Positions 8,016 to 16,623 of a stretch of 41,874 nucleotides of DNA are shown one piece after another (the first letter of the stretch is position 1; the number at the start of each line of letters is the position of its first letter). Made by a program: the position numbers and the translations under genes. The stretch comes from DASQUK01 sp035641315 (GTDB lineage Bacteria; Actinomycetota; Acidimicrobiia; Acidimicrobiales; VFJN01). Where the stretch lies: assembly GCA_035641315.1 (NCBI GenBank), contig DASQUK010000279.1:1-41874 (forward strand). The letters run 5' to 3'. The notes below the pieces were generated by a model. That model was not told the DNA's origin, did no database searches, and was given only the letters and a program-made list of their open reading frames with translations.

Positions 8016-8861
8016 TCAGCGATCGTCGCCGACCGCCGTGGCCTCGCCCACGGATCGCCAGGCGTCGAGCTCGTCGCCGACCGCCCGCAGGCGCCGCTCG
8101 ATGTTGCCGATGGCGTCGGCGCCGAGGACGAGCCGCAGCGGTGGCTCTTCGGCGTCGACGGCGGCGAGGATCGCCCGGGCCGCCTTGACCGGGTCGCCCG
8201 GCTGCGTGCCGTTGTTGTCACGGACGTACGCCCGGGTGGGACCGACCGTGTCGGCGTACTCGGGCATCTCCGCCGACTCGTAGGCGGCGCCGGGACGGAA
8301 CAAGCCGGTGCGGAACGCGCCGGGCTCGACGATCAGCGTGTGAATCCCGAACGGAGCGACCTCGTCGCGCAGCGTCTCCGTGAGGCCCTCGAGCGCGAAC
8401 TTCGTGGCGCAGTAGGCGCCGAAGCCCGGTGCCGTCACCTGGCCCCCGACGCTCGACATCTGGACGATCGCGCCCCCGCCCTGCCGCCGCATGTGCGGCA
8501 GGACCGCCCGGGTCAGGGCTGCGGGCCCGAAGAAGTGGAGGTCGAACAGGGCCCGCAGCTCCTCGTCGGTCGTCTCTTCCACGGCCCCGACCTGGGTCCG
8601 GCCGGCGTTGTTGACGAGGACGTCGATGCGTCCGAAGCGCTCGATCGCGATCGCCACGGCCGCGTCCCGCTGGGCGGCGTCGGTCACGTCCAGGGCGGCG
8701 ACCGCCGCGCCGGCGGTAACCAGGTCCTTCAATCCGTCGGTGCTGCGCGCGGTCGCGAGCACGGCGTCCCCACGCGCCAACGCGGCCTCGGCGATCGCCT
8801 GCCCGAAGCCGCTCGAGGATCCGGTGATCAGCCAGGTGCGCGATCGGTCGTTCGTCGTCAC
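8016..8861 (-). CDS. Short-chain dehydrogenase/reductase
   Basis: A 281-aa classical SDR. The NAD(P) site TGSSSGFG lies ten residues from the start, NNAG follows strand 4, the catalytic serine is in QMSSVGG and the active pair is Y-x3-K in YCATK. The segment EPGAFRTG follows strand 6. The pattern fits the NADP-dependent 'SDR with extended C-terminus' group often annotated as oxidoreductases of unknown substrate. Start: GTG 8861 (VTTNDRSRTWLITG) is preferred to TTG 8870; neither has a good ribosome binding site. It ends 154 bases from the partial tRNA and is followed upstream, on the same strand, by the large LuxR regulator, with 40 bases between them. Confidence 0.93.
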   Translation of the reverse strand: MTTNDRSRTWLITGSSSGFGQAIAEAALARGDAVLATARSTDGLKDLVTAGAAVAALDVTDAAQRDAAVAIAIERFGRIDVLVNNAGRTQVGAVEETTDEELRALFDLHFFGPAALTRAVLPHMRRQGGGAIVQMSSVGGQVTAPGFGAYCATKFALEGLTETLRDEVAPFGIHTLIVEPGAFRTGLFRPGAAYESAEMPEYADTVGPTRAYVRDNNGTQPGDPVKAARAILAAVDAEEPPLRLVLGADAIGNIERRLRAVGDELDAWRSVGEATAVGDDR

Positions 8862-8901
8862 GTGCCGCAAGCTAGCGGGATGCGCCGACGAAGCCGCGTC
8901 G

Positions 8902-11900
8902 TCACGACCGCCGTCGGCGGGACGTGGCGAGCGTCGCGAGCTCGATGCGGTTGGCCACGCCGAGCTTGGCGTAGACGTGCGACAGGTGCGTCTTGACGGT
9001 GTTGCGGCTCATGAAAAGACGGGCCGCGATCTGGGGGTTGGTGAGGCCATCGATGGTCAGCCCGACAACCTCGAGCTCGGTGGGGGTGAGGCTGGCCCAG
9101 CCCGTGGACGGTCGGCCCCGGCTGCCGCGGGCCCGCCGGGCGTAGGCCACGGCGTCGTCGAGCGTGAGGCCGGCACCCTCGGACCAGGCGGTGGCGAAGT
9201 CCTCGTCGCCGAGCGCCTGGCGGAGGCCGGCGACGGCGGCATCGTGGGCGGGGCGGTCGACGGGCGGACGCGGACAGCCCATCAGCCTGCGCCCGGCGGT
9301 GCTGGCGGCATGCAGCCGGGCGGCCTCGGCGAAGCTCTCCGCCCGTGCGGCGTGCCCTGCGAGGGCATCGAAGCTGTCGACGTAGGACGTGCGGAGGCCG
9401 TGGTGGACCCGGATGGTGAGCGCCTCGTGGTGCAGGCCCTCGGCTCGCTCGGGATCGTCCGCCGCGACGAGGAAGGCGGTCTCGTCGAGCGCCTCGGCCA
9501 GGGCGTGGGGAACGTCCAGCTTGCCGGACAGCACAACGGCCCGCTCGAGCTGCTCACGGGCGGCGTCGGACTCGCCGAGCCGGCGAAGCACGGCGCCGAG
9601 CCCGGGGAGCGCACGGGCGACGAACCAGTTGTCGACCAGGGGCTCGCCATACCGGGCCGCCCGCTCGAACCAGTCGCGAGCGCTTTCGAGCTCCGCCTTC
9701 CAGAGGTGGAGCTTGCCCAGCGTAACGGTCATCGACGGGGCGATGGCGGGGTCCGCAGCTTGGGCGGAGCGAACGACCGGCTGCATGAGCTGCAGTCCGG
9801 CATCGATGTCGCCGGCGACCCCCATGACCCAGGCCAAGTTGGAGGTGCTGGCGCTGAAGTAGTCACCCAGGGGACTGGCCAGTTCGACGGCTTCGGTGCC
9901 CAGCCGGCGGGCGGCGGGCAACTCGCCTGTGAGCAGGGCGCGGTACACCTGACCGCTGAGGGCGAACGCCAGCAGGAGCCGGTCACCCCTTTGCCGGCAA
10001 CGCTCGACCGCGGCGTCCAGGATCGGGCGGCCGTCCTCGTGGCGATCGCAATTGGTGAGAGTGAGCCCCTCGATGACCAGGCTGACGTCGGTGCCCGACG
10101 CGTCGCCGGCGGCCTCGGTGTAACGACGGGCTTCGGCGCAGAGCCGACGCGCCGTCGCGACGTCGAGGTACATGTGGATGTAGGCCTCCACGTTCAGGCA
10201 CAGACCCCGGGTGCGGTCGTCACCGGTTGCCGTGGCGATGTCCAAGCCTTGCCGGGCGGCGTCGGCCATCAGCTCGAACTTGCCGGCGGCGGCACCGAGC
10301 TGGGCCGCCCCCAGCAGCAGCCGGCCCTGGAGGGTCGTGCGGTCGTCGGGGGCCAGCGCGATCGCCCGCTCGAGTCGCTCGATGCCCTCGTGCGCGTGGC
10401 CGCGCAAGGTCCACAGCCGCGGCAGGGCCGCCGCCAGTCGCCGACCGCGTTGGGGGTCGGGGGAAGAGAGCGCCCAGTCGAGCGCGACGCGCAGGTTGTC
10501 GTGCTCCGTCTCCAGCCGCGCCACCCAGGCGTCCTGGTCGGGACCTACCAGCTCCGGTTCCGCGTCTTCCGCGAGGGCCAGGAAGTGGTCGAGATGACGG
10601 TCGCGGGTGGCAGCGGCTTCGCCCGCTTCCCGCAACCGGTGGTGGGCGTACTGGCGGATGGTCTCCAGGAGTCGGTACCGAGCCTGGCCGTCGTCGTGGT
10701 CGACGAGGACCAGTGACTTGTCGACCAGGCGCCCGACGCGCACCAGCACGTCGTCGTCATCCGGGCCGGCACAGACGGCGCGCGCGCCGTCGACGGTGAA
10801 CCCGCCCGCGAACACGGCCAACTGGCGGAAGATCCGCCGGTCGGCCTCGTCGAGGAGGTCATGGCTCCAATCGACGGACGCTTCGAGGGTTTGCTGGCGG
10901 GCGACGACACCGCGGGCGCCGCCGGCGAGGAGCCGGAACCGGTCGTCGAGCCCGGCGGCGATCTGGGCAGGGGTCAAGGTCCGCACCCAGGCGGCCGCCA
11001 GCTCGACGGCCAGGGGGATGCCGTCGAGCCGCCGGCACACCGTCCGCACCGCGCCCTCGCTCTCCTCGTCGATCGTGAAGCCGGGACGGGCGTGGTTGGC
11101 CCGCTCGCCGAACAACGAGATCGCCTCGTCGGGGACCATGGACGGCACCCGCCACACGGTCTCGCCCGGCACACCCAGGGGTTCCCGGCTGGTCGCCAGC
11201 ACCGACACCCCGGGGCAGGACCGCAGCAGGGCATCCGCCAGCTCGGCGCTGGCATCCAGTAGGTGCTCGCAGTTGTTGAGGCAGATCAGCAGCCGGCGGT
11301 TCCGCAGGTGCACGGTCAGCGCCCGCAGGGGCCCGCCGGCCGGGTCGAGCATCACCCTGGTGGTGGCGGCGGTCAGCTCCGCCACCCGCCCTGCGTCGCT
11401 CACCGGACCGAGGTCGACCCACCACACGCCGTCCGGCCAGCCGTCGGCCGGGCCGGCGGCCGCCTGGACGGCCAGGCGCGTCTTGCCGCATCCCCCCGAT
11501 CCGGTGAGCGTGACCATGCGGTCCCGGGCCAGCAGCTGCTCGACGACCGCCAGCTCCCGCTCCCGGCCCACGAAGCTGGTGAGCTGGACCGGCAGGTTGT
11601 TGGGCACGACGTCCAGGGAGCGCAGCGGCGGGAACTGGTCCGCCAGGTCGGCGTGCCGGAGCTCGAAGATCCGCTCGGCACGGGTCAGGTCGCGCAGCCG
11701 GTGGGATCCGAGGTCGTCGAGCCAGGCGCCGTCCGGGAGGCCATCGGCCACGATCGACGCCGTCACCGACGACAGCAGGGTCTGGCCGGTGTGGGCGACG
11801 TCGCGCAAGCCGACGCCGCGGCGCAGAGCCGTGCCACCGTAGGTCCGGGCGGCGGTCGGGCGGGCCTCGCCCGTGTGGATCCCGATCCGTACCCGGGACA

Positions 11901-12129
11901 GTGCACGTTGCACCCCCAGCGAGGCCGCGACCGCGTCGGCCGCGGAGGTGAACACTGCCACGACGCCCCCGCCCTGCACAGGCACCTCCGCGCCGCCGTG
12001 CCCGGCCAGCGCGGCTCGGACGGCCTGGTCGGGCGGACCGGTATCTCCGGCGGCACCCAGCACCAGAAACGTCACCGTTCCCGTCGGGAGATCGCCTGGT
12101 CGGTCCGTCGGCGCCATCGGCGGGGTCAT
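8902..12129 (-). CDS. Large LuxR-family regulator: degenerate cyclase domain, NB-ARC-like ATPase, TPRs, LuxR HTH
   Basis: A 1075-aa multidomain regulator. Residues ~15-165 are a class III adenylate-cyclase-like domain (GTVTFLVLG, RIGIHTGEA), but the metal-binding D-x-E/D motif after TVTFL is replaced by LGAAGD, so catalysis is unlikely. Residues ~185-500 are a STAND ATPase: FVGRERELAVV, Walker A TGSGGCGKT at ~209-217 and LICLNNCEHL at ~281-290, where Asn stands in for the usual Walker B Asp. Residues ~510-950 carry TPR-like helices. The C-terminus (~1012-1068) is a LuxR DNA-binding domain (LTPTELEVVGLTIDG, IAARLFMSRNTVKTHL). It probably senses a ligand through the TPR region and activates transcription. 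It is divergent from the gene at 12202, with a 72-base gap between starts. Confidence 0.95.
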   Translation of the reverse strand: MTPPMAPTDRPGDLPTGTVTFLVLGAAGDTGPPDQAVRAALAGHGGAEVPVQGGGVVAVFTSAADAVAASLGVQRALSRVRIGIHTGEARPTAARTYGGTALRRGVGLRDVAHTGQTLLSSVTASIVADGLPDGAWLDDLGSHRLRDLTRAERIFELRHADLADQFPPLRSLDVVPNNLPVQLTSFVGRERELAVVEQLLARDRMVTLTGSGGCGKTRLAVQAAAGPADGWPDGVWWVDLGPVSDAGRVAELTAATTRVMLDPAGGPLRALTVHLRNRRLLICLNNCEHLLDASAELADALLRSCPGVSVLATSREPLGVPGETVWRVPSMVPDEAISLFGERANHARPGFTIDEESEGAVRTVCRRLDGIPLAVELAAAWVRTLTPAQIAAGLDDRFRLLAGGARGVVARQQTLEASVDWSHDLLDEADRRIFRQLAVFAGGFTVDGARAVCAGPDDDDVLVRVGRLVDKSLVLVDHDDGQARYRLLETIRQYAHHRLREAGEAAATRDRHLDHFLALAEDAEPELVGPDQDAWVARLETEHDNLRVALDWALSSPDPQRGRRLAAALPRLWTLRGHAHEGIERLERAIALAPDDRTTLQGRLLLGAAQLGAAAGKFELMADAARQGLDIATATGDDRTRGLCLNVEAYIHMYLDVATARRLCAEARRYTEAAGDASGTDVSLVIEGLTLTNCDRHEDGRPILDAAVERCRQRGDRLLLAFALSGQVYRALLTGELPAARRLGTEAVELASPLGDYFSASTSNLAWVMGVAGDIDAGLQLMQPVVRSAQAADPAIAPSMTVTLGKLHLWKAELESARDWFERAARYGEPLVDNWFVARALPGLGAVLRRLGESDAAREQLERAVVLSGKLDVPHALAEALDETAFLVAADDPERAEGLHHEALTIRVHHGLRTSYVDSFDALAGHAARAESFAEAARLHAASTAGRRLMGCPRPPVDRPAHDAAVAGLRQALGDEDFATAWSEGAGLTLDDAVAYARRARGSRGRPSTGWASLTPTELEVVGLTIDGLTNPQIAARLFMSRNTVKTHLSHVYAKLGVANRIELATLATSRRRRS

Positions 12130-12201
12130 GGTGGTCGAATCCCCGGTCGCCTACATCACCCGGGTGGGCGATGCCGCGGTCGACCGCCAAAATACGGCGT
12201 T

Positions 12202-12798
12202 GTGCTGTCGGTGAACACGACCGTGATCGCCGTCGTCGCCCCACCGGCGGCGGGGACGGGGGACGCCGGCCCGCTCGACGACGTGCGGGCCACCAACGTC
12301 CGCGTGCTGAGGATCGACGCCGATGCACCCGCGCTCGAGCGGGCGGCCAGCGCCTACGAGCAGGCCCGGCGCACCCGCACGCCCTACCTGTTGCACGACG
12401 CGGACCCCCTGGCCTGGGTGGCGGACGCCTGGGCCCAACGGTTCGAGGGCCCGAACGTCGCCGGCGCCCTCGAGGTCGCGGTCGCCGAGACGCTTGCCCG
12501 GTGGCGGGCGCGCTCGCTGGACCTGCCCGACTACTACCTCGTGGTCGACCCCGAGGGCTTCAGCCCCGTCCTGCGGCATTGGTTCCTGGGCGTCCTCGGC
12601 TCGGCCGCGCCCCGCCGGGTCGTGACCGGTCGGCCGGAGGCACCGGTGGTCGACCGGCTGGTCGATCTCCGCCCCGGGCCGTGGTGGCCCGACCTCGATC
12701 GCCTACTGGCCGACCTGGACCGGATCCTGCCAGAGCAGGCCGGTCTGGGGCCCGCCCCGCAGGCCGGCGGCGAGGCGTTGGCGACACCGATCACGTAG
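12202..12798 (+). CDS. Conserved-looking hypothetical protein
   Basis: A 198-aa protein I do not recognise. It has a hydrophobic first strand (NTTVIAVVAPP), an Asp-rich region (VRVLRIDADAPALERA), a helix AYEQARRTRTPYLLHD, and the segment DYYLVVDPEGFSPVLRHWFLG, which looks like the core of a folded alpha/beta domain. No signal peptide or membrane segment. The start could be GTG 12202 or GTG 12211; no ribosome binding site is visible, so translation may be leaderless. It diverges from the LuxR-type regulator gene and may be its target. It ends six bases before the convergent crotonase-fold gene. Confidence 0.75.
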   Translation: MLSVNTTVIAVVAPPAAGTGDAGPLDDVRATNVRVLRIDADAPALERAASAYEQARRTRTPYLLHDADPLAWVADAWAQRFEGPNVAGALEVAVAETLARWRARSLDLPDYYLVVDPEGFSPVLRHWFLGVLGSAAPRRVVTGRPEAPVVDRLVDLRPGPWWPDLDRLLADLDRILPEQAGLGPAPQAGGEALATPIT

Positions 12799-12804
12799 CC
12801 CCGG

Positions 12805-13716
12805 TCAGGGGGCGGGCGCCTCCACCATGTCCTTGCGGGCCGGCTTGACCGGGGGCGCCGACCGCCAGTCGGCGATGCCGTCCTCGGGTAGCGCCACTGG
12901 GTACTTGTTCTCGTGGACCTGGGCCCAGTGCGAGTGGTTGAGCTCGTGCAGCGTGAAGCAGGCGTTCAGGGCGTTGTAGAAGCCCATGTTGTCGACGGTC
13001 TGGTTGACCGCCTCCTTGATGAGCAGGGCGGTCATCGTGGGCAGCCGGGCGATCCGCCGGGCGAACTCAAGTGTGCGCTCGCCCAGGTCGGCCTCGGGGA
13101 ACACCTTGCTCACCATGCCGAGTCGGTGGGCCTCGTCGGCGTCGATCGAATCGCCGGTGAGCATGAGCTCCTTGGTCTTGCGGGGCCCGAGCTCCCACGG
13201 ATGGGCGAAGTACTCCACGCCGCACATCCCGAGGCGGGCGCCCACCACGTCGGCGAACTGCGCGTCCTCGGCGGCGACGATCAGGTCGCAGGCCCACATG
13301 AGCATGAGCCCCGCGGCGTAGACGGTGCCGTGCACCTGGGCGATGGTGATCTTGCGCAGGTTCCGCCAGCGCCGGGTGTTGTCGAAGAAGTAGTGCCACT
13401 CCTGGAGCATCAGCGCCTCGGCGCCCTTGCGGGTCGCACCGTTGATGCGCATGGTCGGGTGCTGCGTCGGGCCGGGCGTGCGCTCCGCGATCGCCTGCTT
13501 GGAGCCCATGTCGTGCCCCGACGAGAACATCGGCCCCACCCCGCCCAGGATCACGACCCGCACCTCGTCGTCGGCCTCCGCCCGCAGGAACGCGTCGTTG
13601 AGCTCGACCAGGAGCCCCCGGTGCTGCGCGTTCCGGGCGTCGGGCCGGTTGAGCATGATGCGAGCGATGCTGCCCTCGTCCAGCGTCTCGTAGGTCACGA
13701 ACTCGTATTCGGACAT
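12805..13716 (-). CDS. Enoyl-CoA hydratase/isomerase (crotonase) family protein, atypical active site
   Basis: A 303-aa crotonase-fold protein. The first oxyanion loop is in FSSGHDMGSKQAI, and the core helix region is GTVYAAGLMLMWACDLIVAA then EDAQFADVVGARLGM. In classical hydratases this core carries two glutamates (GGGCELxxxCD and the PE after FG); here these positions are Met and Val, so it is probably not a simple water-adding hydratase. A long insertion with TPGPTQHPTMRING and HYFFDNTRRWRNL follows the oxyanion loop. The ATG at 13716 has an AGAGGTGG ribosome binding site. It is divergent from the DUF2889 gene, so it may share regulation with that run. Confidence 0.9.
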   Translation of the reverse strand: MSEYEFVTYETLDEGSIARIMLNRPDARNAQHRGLLVELNDAFLRAEADDEVRVVILGGVGPMFSSGHDMGSKQAIAERTPGPTQHPTMRINGATRKGAEALMLQEWHYFFDNTRRWRNLRKITIAQVHGTVYAAGLMLMWACDLIVAAEDAQFADVVGARLGMCGVEYFAHPWELGPRKTKELMLTGDSIDADEAHRLGMVSKVFPEADLGERTLEFARRIARLPTMTALLIKEAVNQTVDNMGFYNALNACFTLHELNHSHWAQVHENKYPVALPEDGIADWRSAPPVKPARKDMVEAPAP

Positions 13717-13786
13717 GGTCCACCTCTTCTCACGTCGAGCGGCGGATGAAGTGCGGCGTGGGGTCGAGACTCTAGCCTTCGGACGG

Positions 13787-14827
13787 ATGAGCAGTCCGCC
13801 GCTCCTGGCGGGTCCCCACGGCCCGGCGACGTCGACACCGGCCCGCCCGCGCGGATCCGTACGCCGCACAACTTCGATCGACACCGTTCGCCCCGACGGA
13901 CCGCACGGCCGGCTGGTCGTCGATGCCCGCGGCCGGGACCTCCGCACCGGCAGCGGTGGCCCTGCCGATGCCCGGGTGGTCGCGGAGTGCCGGCTGATGC
14001 TGCGACTCGATGCACGCTCGCACGCGTTGACCGACATCGACGTCGACACCGTCGACCCCGCCGACGGCACGCCGGAGGTGCCCGACCTCCGGTCACTGCT
14101 GGGCGCGACGGTCGGGCGCGGCTTCCGCCGTCGGGTGGACGAGGTCGTGCCCGCGGAACGCGACCGGGGGTCGCTGCTCCACCTGATGCTCGACGACCTG
14201 GTGGGCGCCGTCCTGGTCTCCGGCTACGCGCTGCTGCACGCCGACGCCATCCCGCCCCAGGCGGGCCTGGTCGACGCCATGGTCGGTCACATGGGCGACG
14301 GCTGCGCCGGCTGGGCGCTCGACGGCGGGTTCATCGGCGCCCTCCGGGAGACCGGACGTACGCCGACGCCCCACGGCCCGCCGGCGCCGAGCCTCGAGCC
14401 GGCCGACGACGCGCACGCCTGGCACGCCATGGCCCCCCTCCCGCCCGGGGCGACCCGCCGGCGGCGCCGCCTCGACGTCCTGGCCCCCGGCCCCCATGGC
14501 CTGCATCCCATCGACGCGTACTTCCGCGACAGCCACCGCGACGGCGAGGGCAACGAGACCGTCGTCCACGAGTATGCCGTCGTCGGGACCGTCGATGCCG
14601 CCGACCACCGGATCGTCGACCTACGGGCCGACGCGCTCGTGCTCCCGTGGGTCGAGTGCCCGGGTGCGGTCGCCAGCGCCCAGCAGATAACGGGGACGAC
14701 CTTCGACGACCTGCGCATGCGGGTCCGCCGCGAGCTCGTGGGCACGTCCAGCTGCACCCACCTAAACGACACCTTGCGCTCGCTCGCCGATCTCGGCGCG
14801 CTGCTCGAGCACACGGGGGACCAGTGA
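13787..14827 (+). CDS. DUF2889 domain protein
   Basis: A 346-aa protein with the DUF2889 pattern. GSVRRTTSIDTVRPDG comes near the N-terminus, RDLRTG follows, then a central ECRLMLRLDARSHALTDID. The C-terminal signature is ECPGAVASAQQITGTTFDDL followed by CTHLNDTLRSLADL. The family has no established function but often sits among acyl-CoA and terpenoid-degradation genes. The start chosen is ATG 13787 (MSSPPLLAG), 70 bases from the divergent crotonase start; a longer frame would overlap that gene's promoter. The stop overlaps the next gene's GTG start by four bases (GTGA), so it is translationally coupled to the SDR and probably heads the run to 17739. Confidence 0.88.
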   Translation: MSSPPLLAGPHGPATSTPARPRGSVRRTTSIDTVRPDGPHGRLVVDARGRDLRTGSGGPADARVVAECRLMLRLDARSHALTDIDVDTVDPADGTPEVPDLRSLLGATVGRGFRRRVDEVVPAERDRGSLLHLMLDDLVGAVLVSGYALLHADAIPPQAGLVDAMVGHMGDGCAGWALDGGFIGALRETGRTPTPHGPPAPSLEPADDAHAWHAMAPLPPGATRRRRRLDVLAPGPHGLHPIDAYFRDSHRDGEGNETVVHEYAVVGTVDAADHRIVDLRADALVLPWVECPGAVASAQQITGTTFDDLRMRVRRELVGTSSCTHLNDTLRSLADLGALLEHTGDQ

Positions 14828-15687
14828 GCGATCAACTCGAACCGTACGACCTGCAGGGCAAGGTCGCCCTCGTCACCGGCGCCAGCCGGGGCGTCGGGGC
14901 GGCCACCGCTGTCGCGCTGGCGGACGCCCGTTGCCGGGTGGCCTGCGCCGCCCGATCCACCGCTGCCAGCCCCCAGCGCACGCCGGGCACGCTCGACGCC
15001 ACGGTGGGCACGATCACCGCCGCGCACGGCCCGGGCGCCGCCGTCGCCGTTCCCACCGACCTGTCCGACTCGGAGCAGGTGGCGGCCATGGTGGGTGCGA
15101 CCGTCGAGGCGTTCGGGCGCCTCGATGTCCTGGTCAACAACGCCGCCGTCACGTTCGTCGGCGACCTCGACATCCCCATGCGGCGCCACGACCTCATCAT
15201 GGAGATCAACCTGCGTGCCCCGCTCATCGCCATCCGCGAGGCCGTGCCCCACCTGCGCGCCGCCGGGGGCGGTCGCATCGTGAACCTGTCGTCGCTGGCG
15301 GCGCTCGATCCGATCCCCGGGCTGATGTCCTACGGCGTCAGCAAGATCGGGCTGGAACGGCTCACCGTCGACGCCGCCCGCCAGCTTGCCCGCGACGGCA
15401 TCGCCGTCAACTGCTTTCGCATCGACGTGCCGGTGGCGTCGGAGGGCTTCATCGCCAACACGCCCGACGTCGACCGCTCCACGTGGGAGCCCGCCGAGGT
15501 CGCGGCCGAGGGGATCTGCTGGATGATCGGCCAGCCGGCGTCGTATTCGGGCCGCCGCGAGAGCATGGCGGGCCTGCGGCGGCGGGAGGGGATCATGGCG
15601 TCGCGGGCGCCCCGGCCCTACGTCGGCACCCCCGCGACCGAGATGTTCGACGGCCTGGCCGAGGACACCGAGACGATGTTCCGCTGA
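14824..15687 (+). CDS. Short-chain dehydrogenase/reductase
   Basis: A 287-aa SDR with NAD(P) motif TGASRGVG, NNAA after strand 4, the serine in NLSSLAA and the catalytic Y-x3-K in YGVSK. The tail (SRAPRPYVGTPATEMF) is longer than a minimal SDR. It probably oxidises a hydroxyacyl-CoA or cyclic alcohol. Start GTG 14824 overlaps the preceding stop codon; there is a 72-base gap before the LLM oxidoreductase. It belongs to the DUF2889 to acyl-CoA dehydrogenase run on the plus strand. Confidence 0.94.
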   Translation: MSDQLEPYDLQGKVALVTGASRGVGAATAVALADARCRVACAARSTAASPQRTPGTLDATVGTITAAHGPGAAVAVPTDLSDSEQVAAMVGATVEAFGRLDVLVNNAAVTFVGDLDIPMRRHDLIMEINLRAPLIAIREAVPHLRAAGGGRIVNLSSLAALDPIPGLMSYGVSKIGLERLTVDAARQLARDGIAVNCFRIDVPVASEGFIANTPDVDRSTWEPAEVAAEGICWMIGQPASYSGRRESMAGLRRREGIMASRAPRPYVGTPATEMFDGLAEDTETMFR

Positions 15688-15759
15688 CCCGGTTGGCTCG
15701 GTTGCCGCCCGCTGACCTCCGTCGACCGCTTTTACCCGAACCACGACCAGGGAGCTGCC

Positions 15760-16620
15760 GTGAAGTTCGCCATCTCGCTCGGAATGCTCAACCCCCGCAT
15801 CTGGCCGGAGGTTACCCAGGAGGCCGACCGCCTCGGCTACGAGTCGGTTTGGCTGCCCGAGCACCTGGTGTTCCCGGTGCAGGCCGAGGGCAGCCCGTTC
15901 CACGGCGCCGACCACCCACCCGTGCCCGCCGACGTGCCGGTGTTCGACGCGTTCACCTACCTGGGGTTCCTCGCCGGCCGCACCGAGCGCGTCCGCTTCT
16001 CGACCCACGTCTACAACATCGGCCTGCGCCACCCCTTCGTGTCGGCGCGGGCCGTCGCCACCCTCGACATCGTCTCGGGCGGGCGCGTGCTCTTCGGCAT
16101 CGGCGCCAGCTGGCTGCGCGCCGAGTGGGAGGCCGTGGGCCTCGACTTCGACAGCCGCGGGCGGCGGGTCGACGAGGCCATCGACGTGTGCCGCCGGCTG
16201 TGGACCGAGCCGGTGATCGAGCACCACGGCGAGTTCTTCGACTTCGGCCCGGTGATGTTCGAGCCCAAGCCGCTGCAGCAGCCCCATCCGCCCCTGGTGA
16301 TCGGCGGCGACGGTCCCGCAGCCCTGCGTCGGGCCGCCACCGTGGGCGACGGCTGGGTCCCCATGAACCACACGCTGGAGCAGATCCCGTCCAAGGCGGC
16401 ACGCCTGGCGGCGCTCCGGGCCGCCGCCGGTCGGGTCGGTCGGGTGGAGATCACCATCGGCGGAACGCCGGCCGACCTCGACGACGTCGCCCGCTACGCC
16501 GACGCCGGCATCGACCGGGTGATCGTCCGGCCGTGGCAGCGCTCGCGCGACGCGATCGAGGGGTTGCGGCGCTACGCCGACGAGGTCGTGCGGCCGAGCG
16601 CCACCGCCCTGGCGGGCTAG
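15760..16620 (+). CDS. LLM-class (F420-type) flavin-dependent oxidoreductase
   Basis: A 286-aa TIM-barrel luciferase-like protein. It begins MKFAISLGMLNPRIWPEV, followed by ADRLGYESVWLPEHLVFP, the core VNIGL-type segment VYNIGLRHPFVSARAVATLD and SGGRVLFGIGASWLRAEWEA. The C-terminal block is PHPPLVIGGDGPAALRRAA and GDGWVPM. This pattern matches actinobacterial F420-dependent oxidoreductases. The GTG start at 15760 has a GGGAG ribosome binding site six bases upstream. It ends three bases before the acyl-CoA dehydrogenase start, so the two are coupled. F420 rather than FMN use is inferred from family and host type. Confidence 0.92.
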   Translation: MKFAISLGMLNPRIWPEVTQEADRLGYESVWLPEHLVFPVQAEGSPFHGADHPPVPADVPVFDAFTYLGFLAGRTERVRFSTHVYNIGLRHPFVSARAVATLDIVSGGRVLFGIGASWLRAEWEAVGLDFDSRGRRVDEAIDVCRRLWTEPVIEHHGEFFDFGPVMFEPKPLQQPHPPLVIGGDGPAALRRAATVGDGWVPMNHTLEQIPSKAARLAALRAAAGRVGRVEITIGGTPADLDDVARYADAGIDRVIVRPWQRSRDAIEGLRRYADEVVRPSATALAG

Positions 16621-16623
16621 CCG

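Noticed and set aside
7561..8221. Minus-strand frames starting MEVMGFEPTTSSMRPKRP, looking like proteins seen in other genomes
   Set aside because: They run over the T arm and anticodon arm of the partial tRNA; such 'proteins' are translation shadows of tRNA sequence.
15713..15726. TGACCTCCGTCGAC upstream of the LLM gene as another operator
   Set aside because: The right half-site is CGAC instead of GTCA and the spacing does not fit a palindrome.
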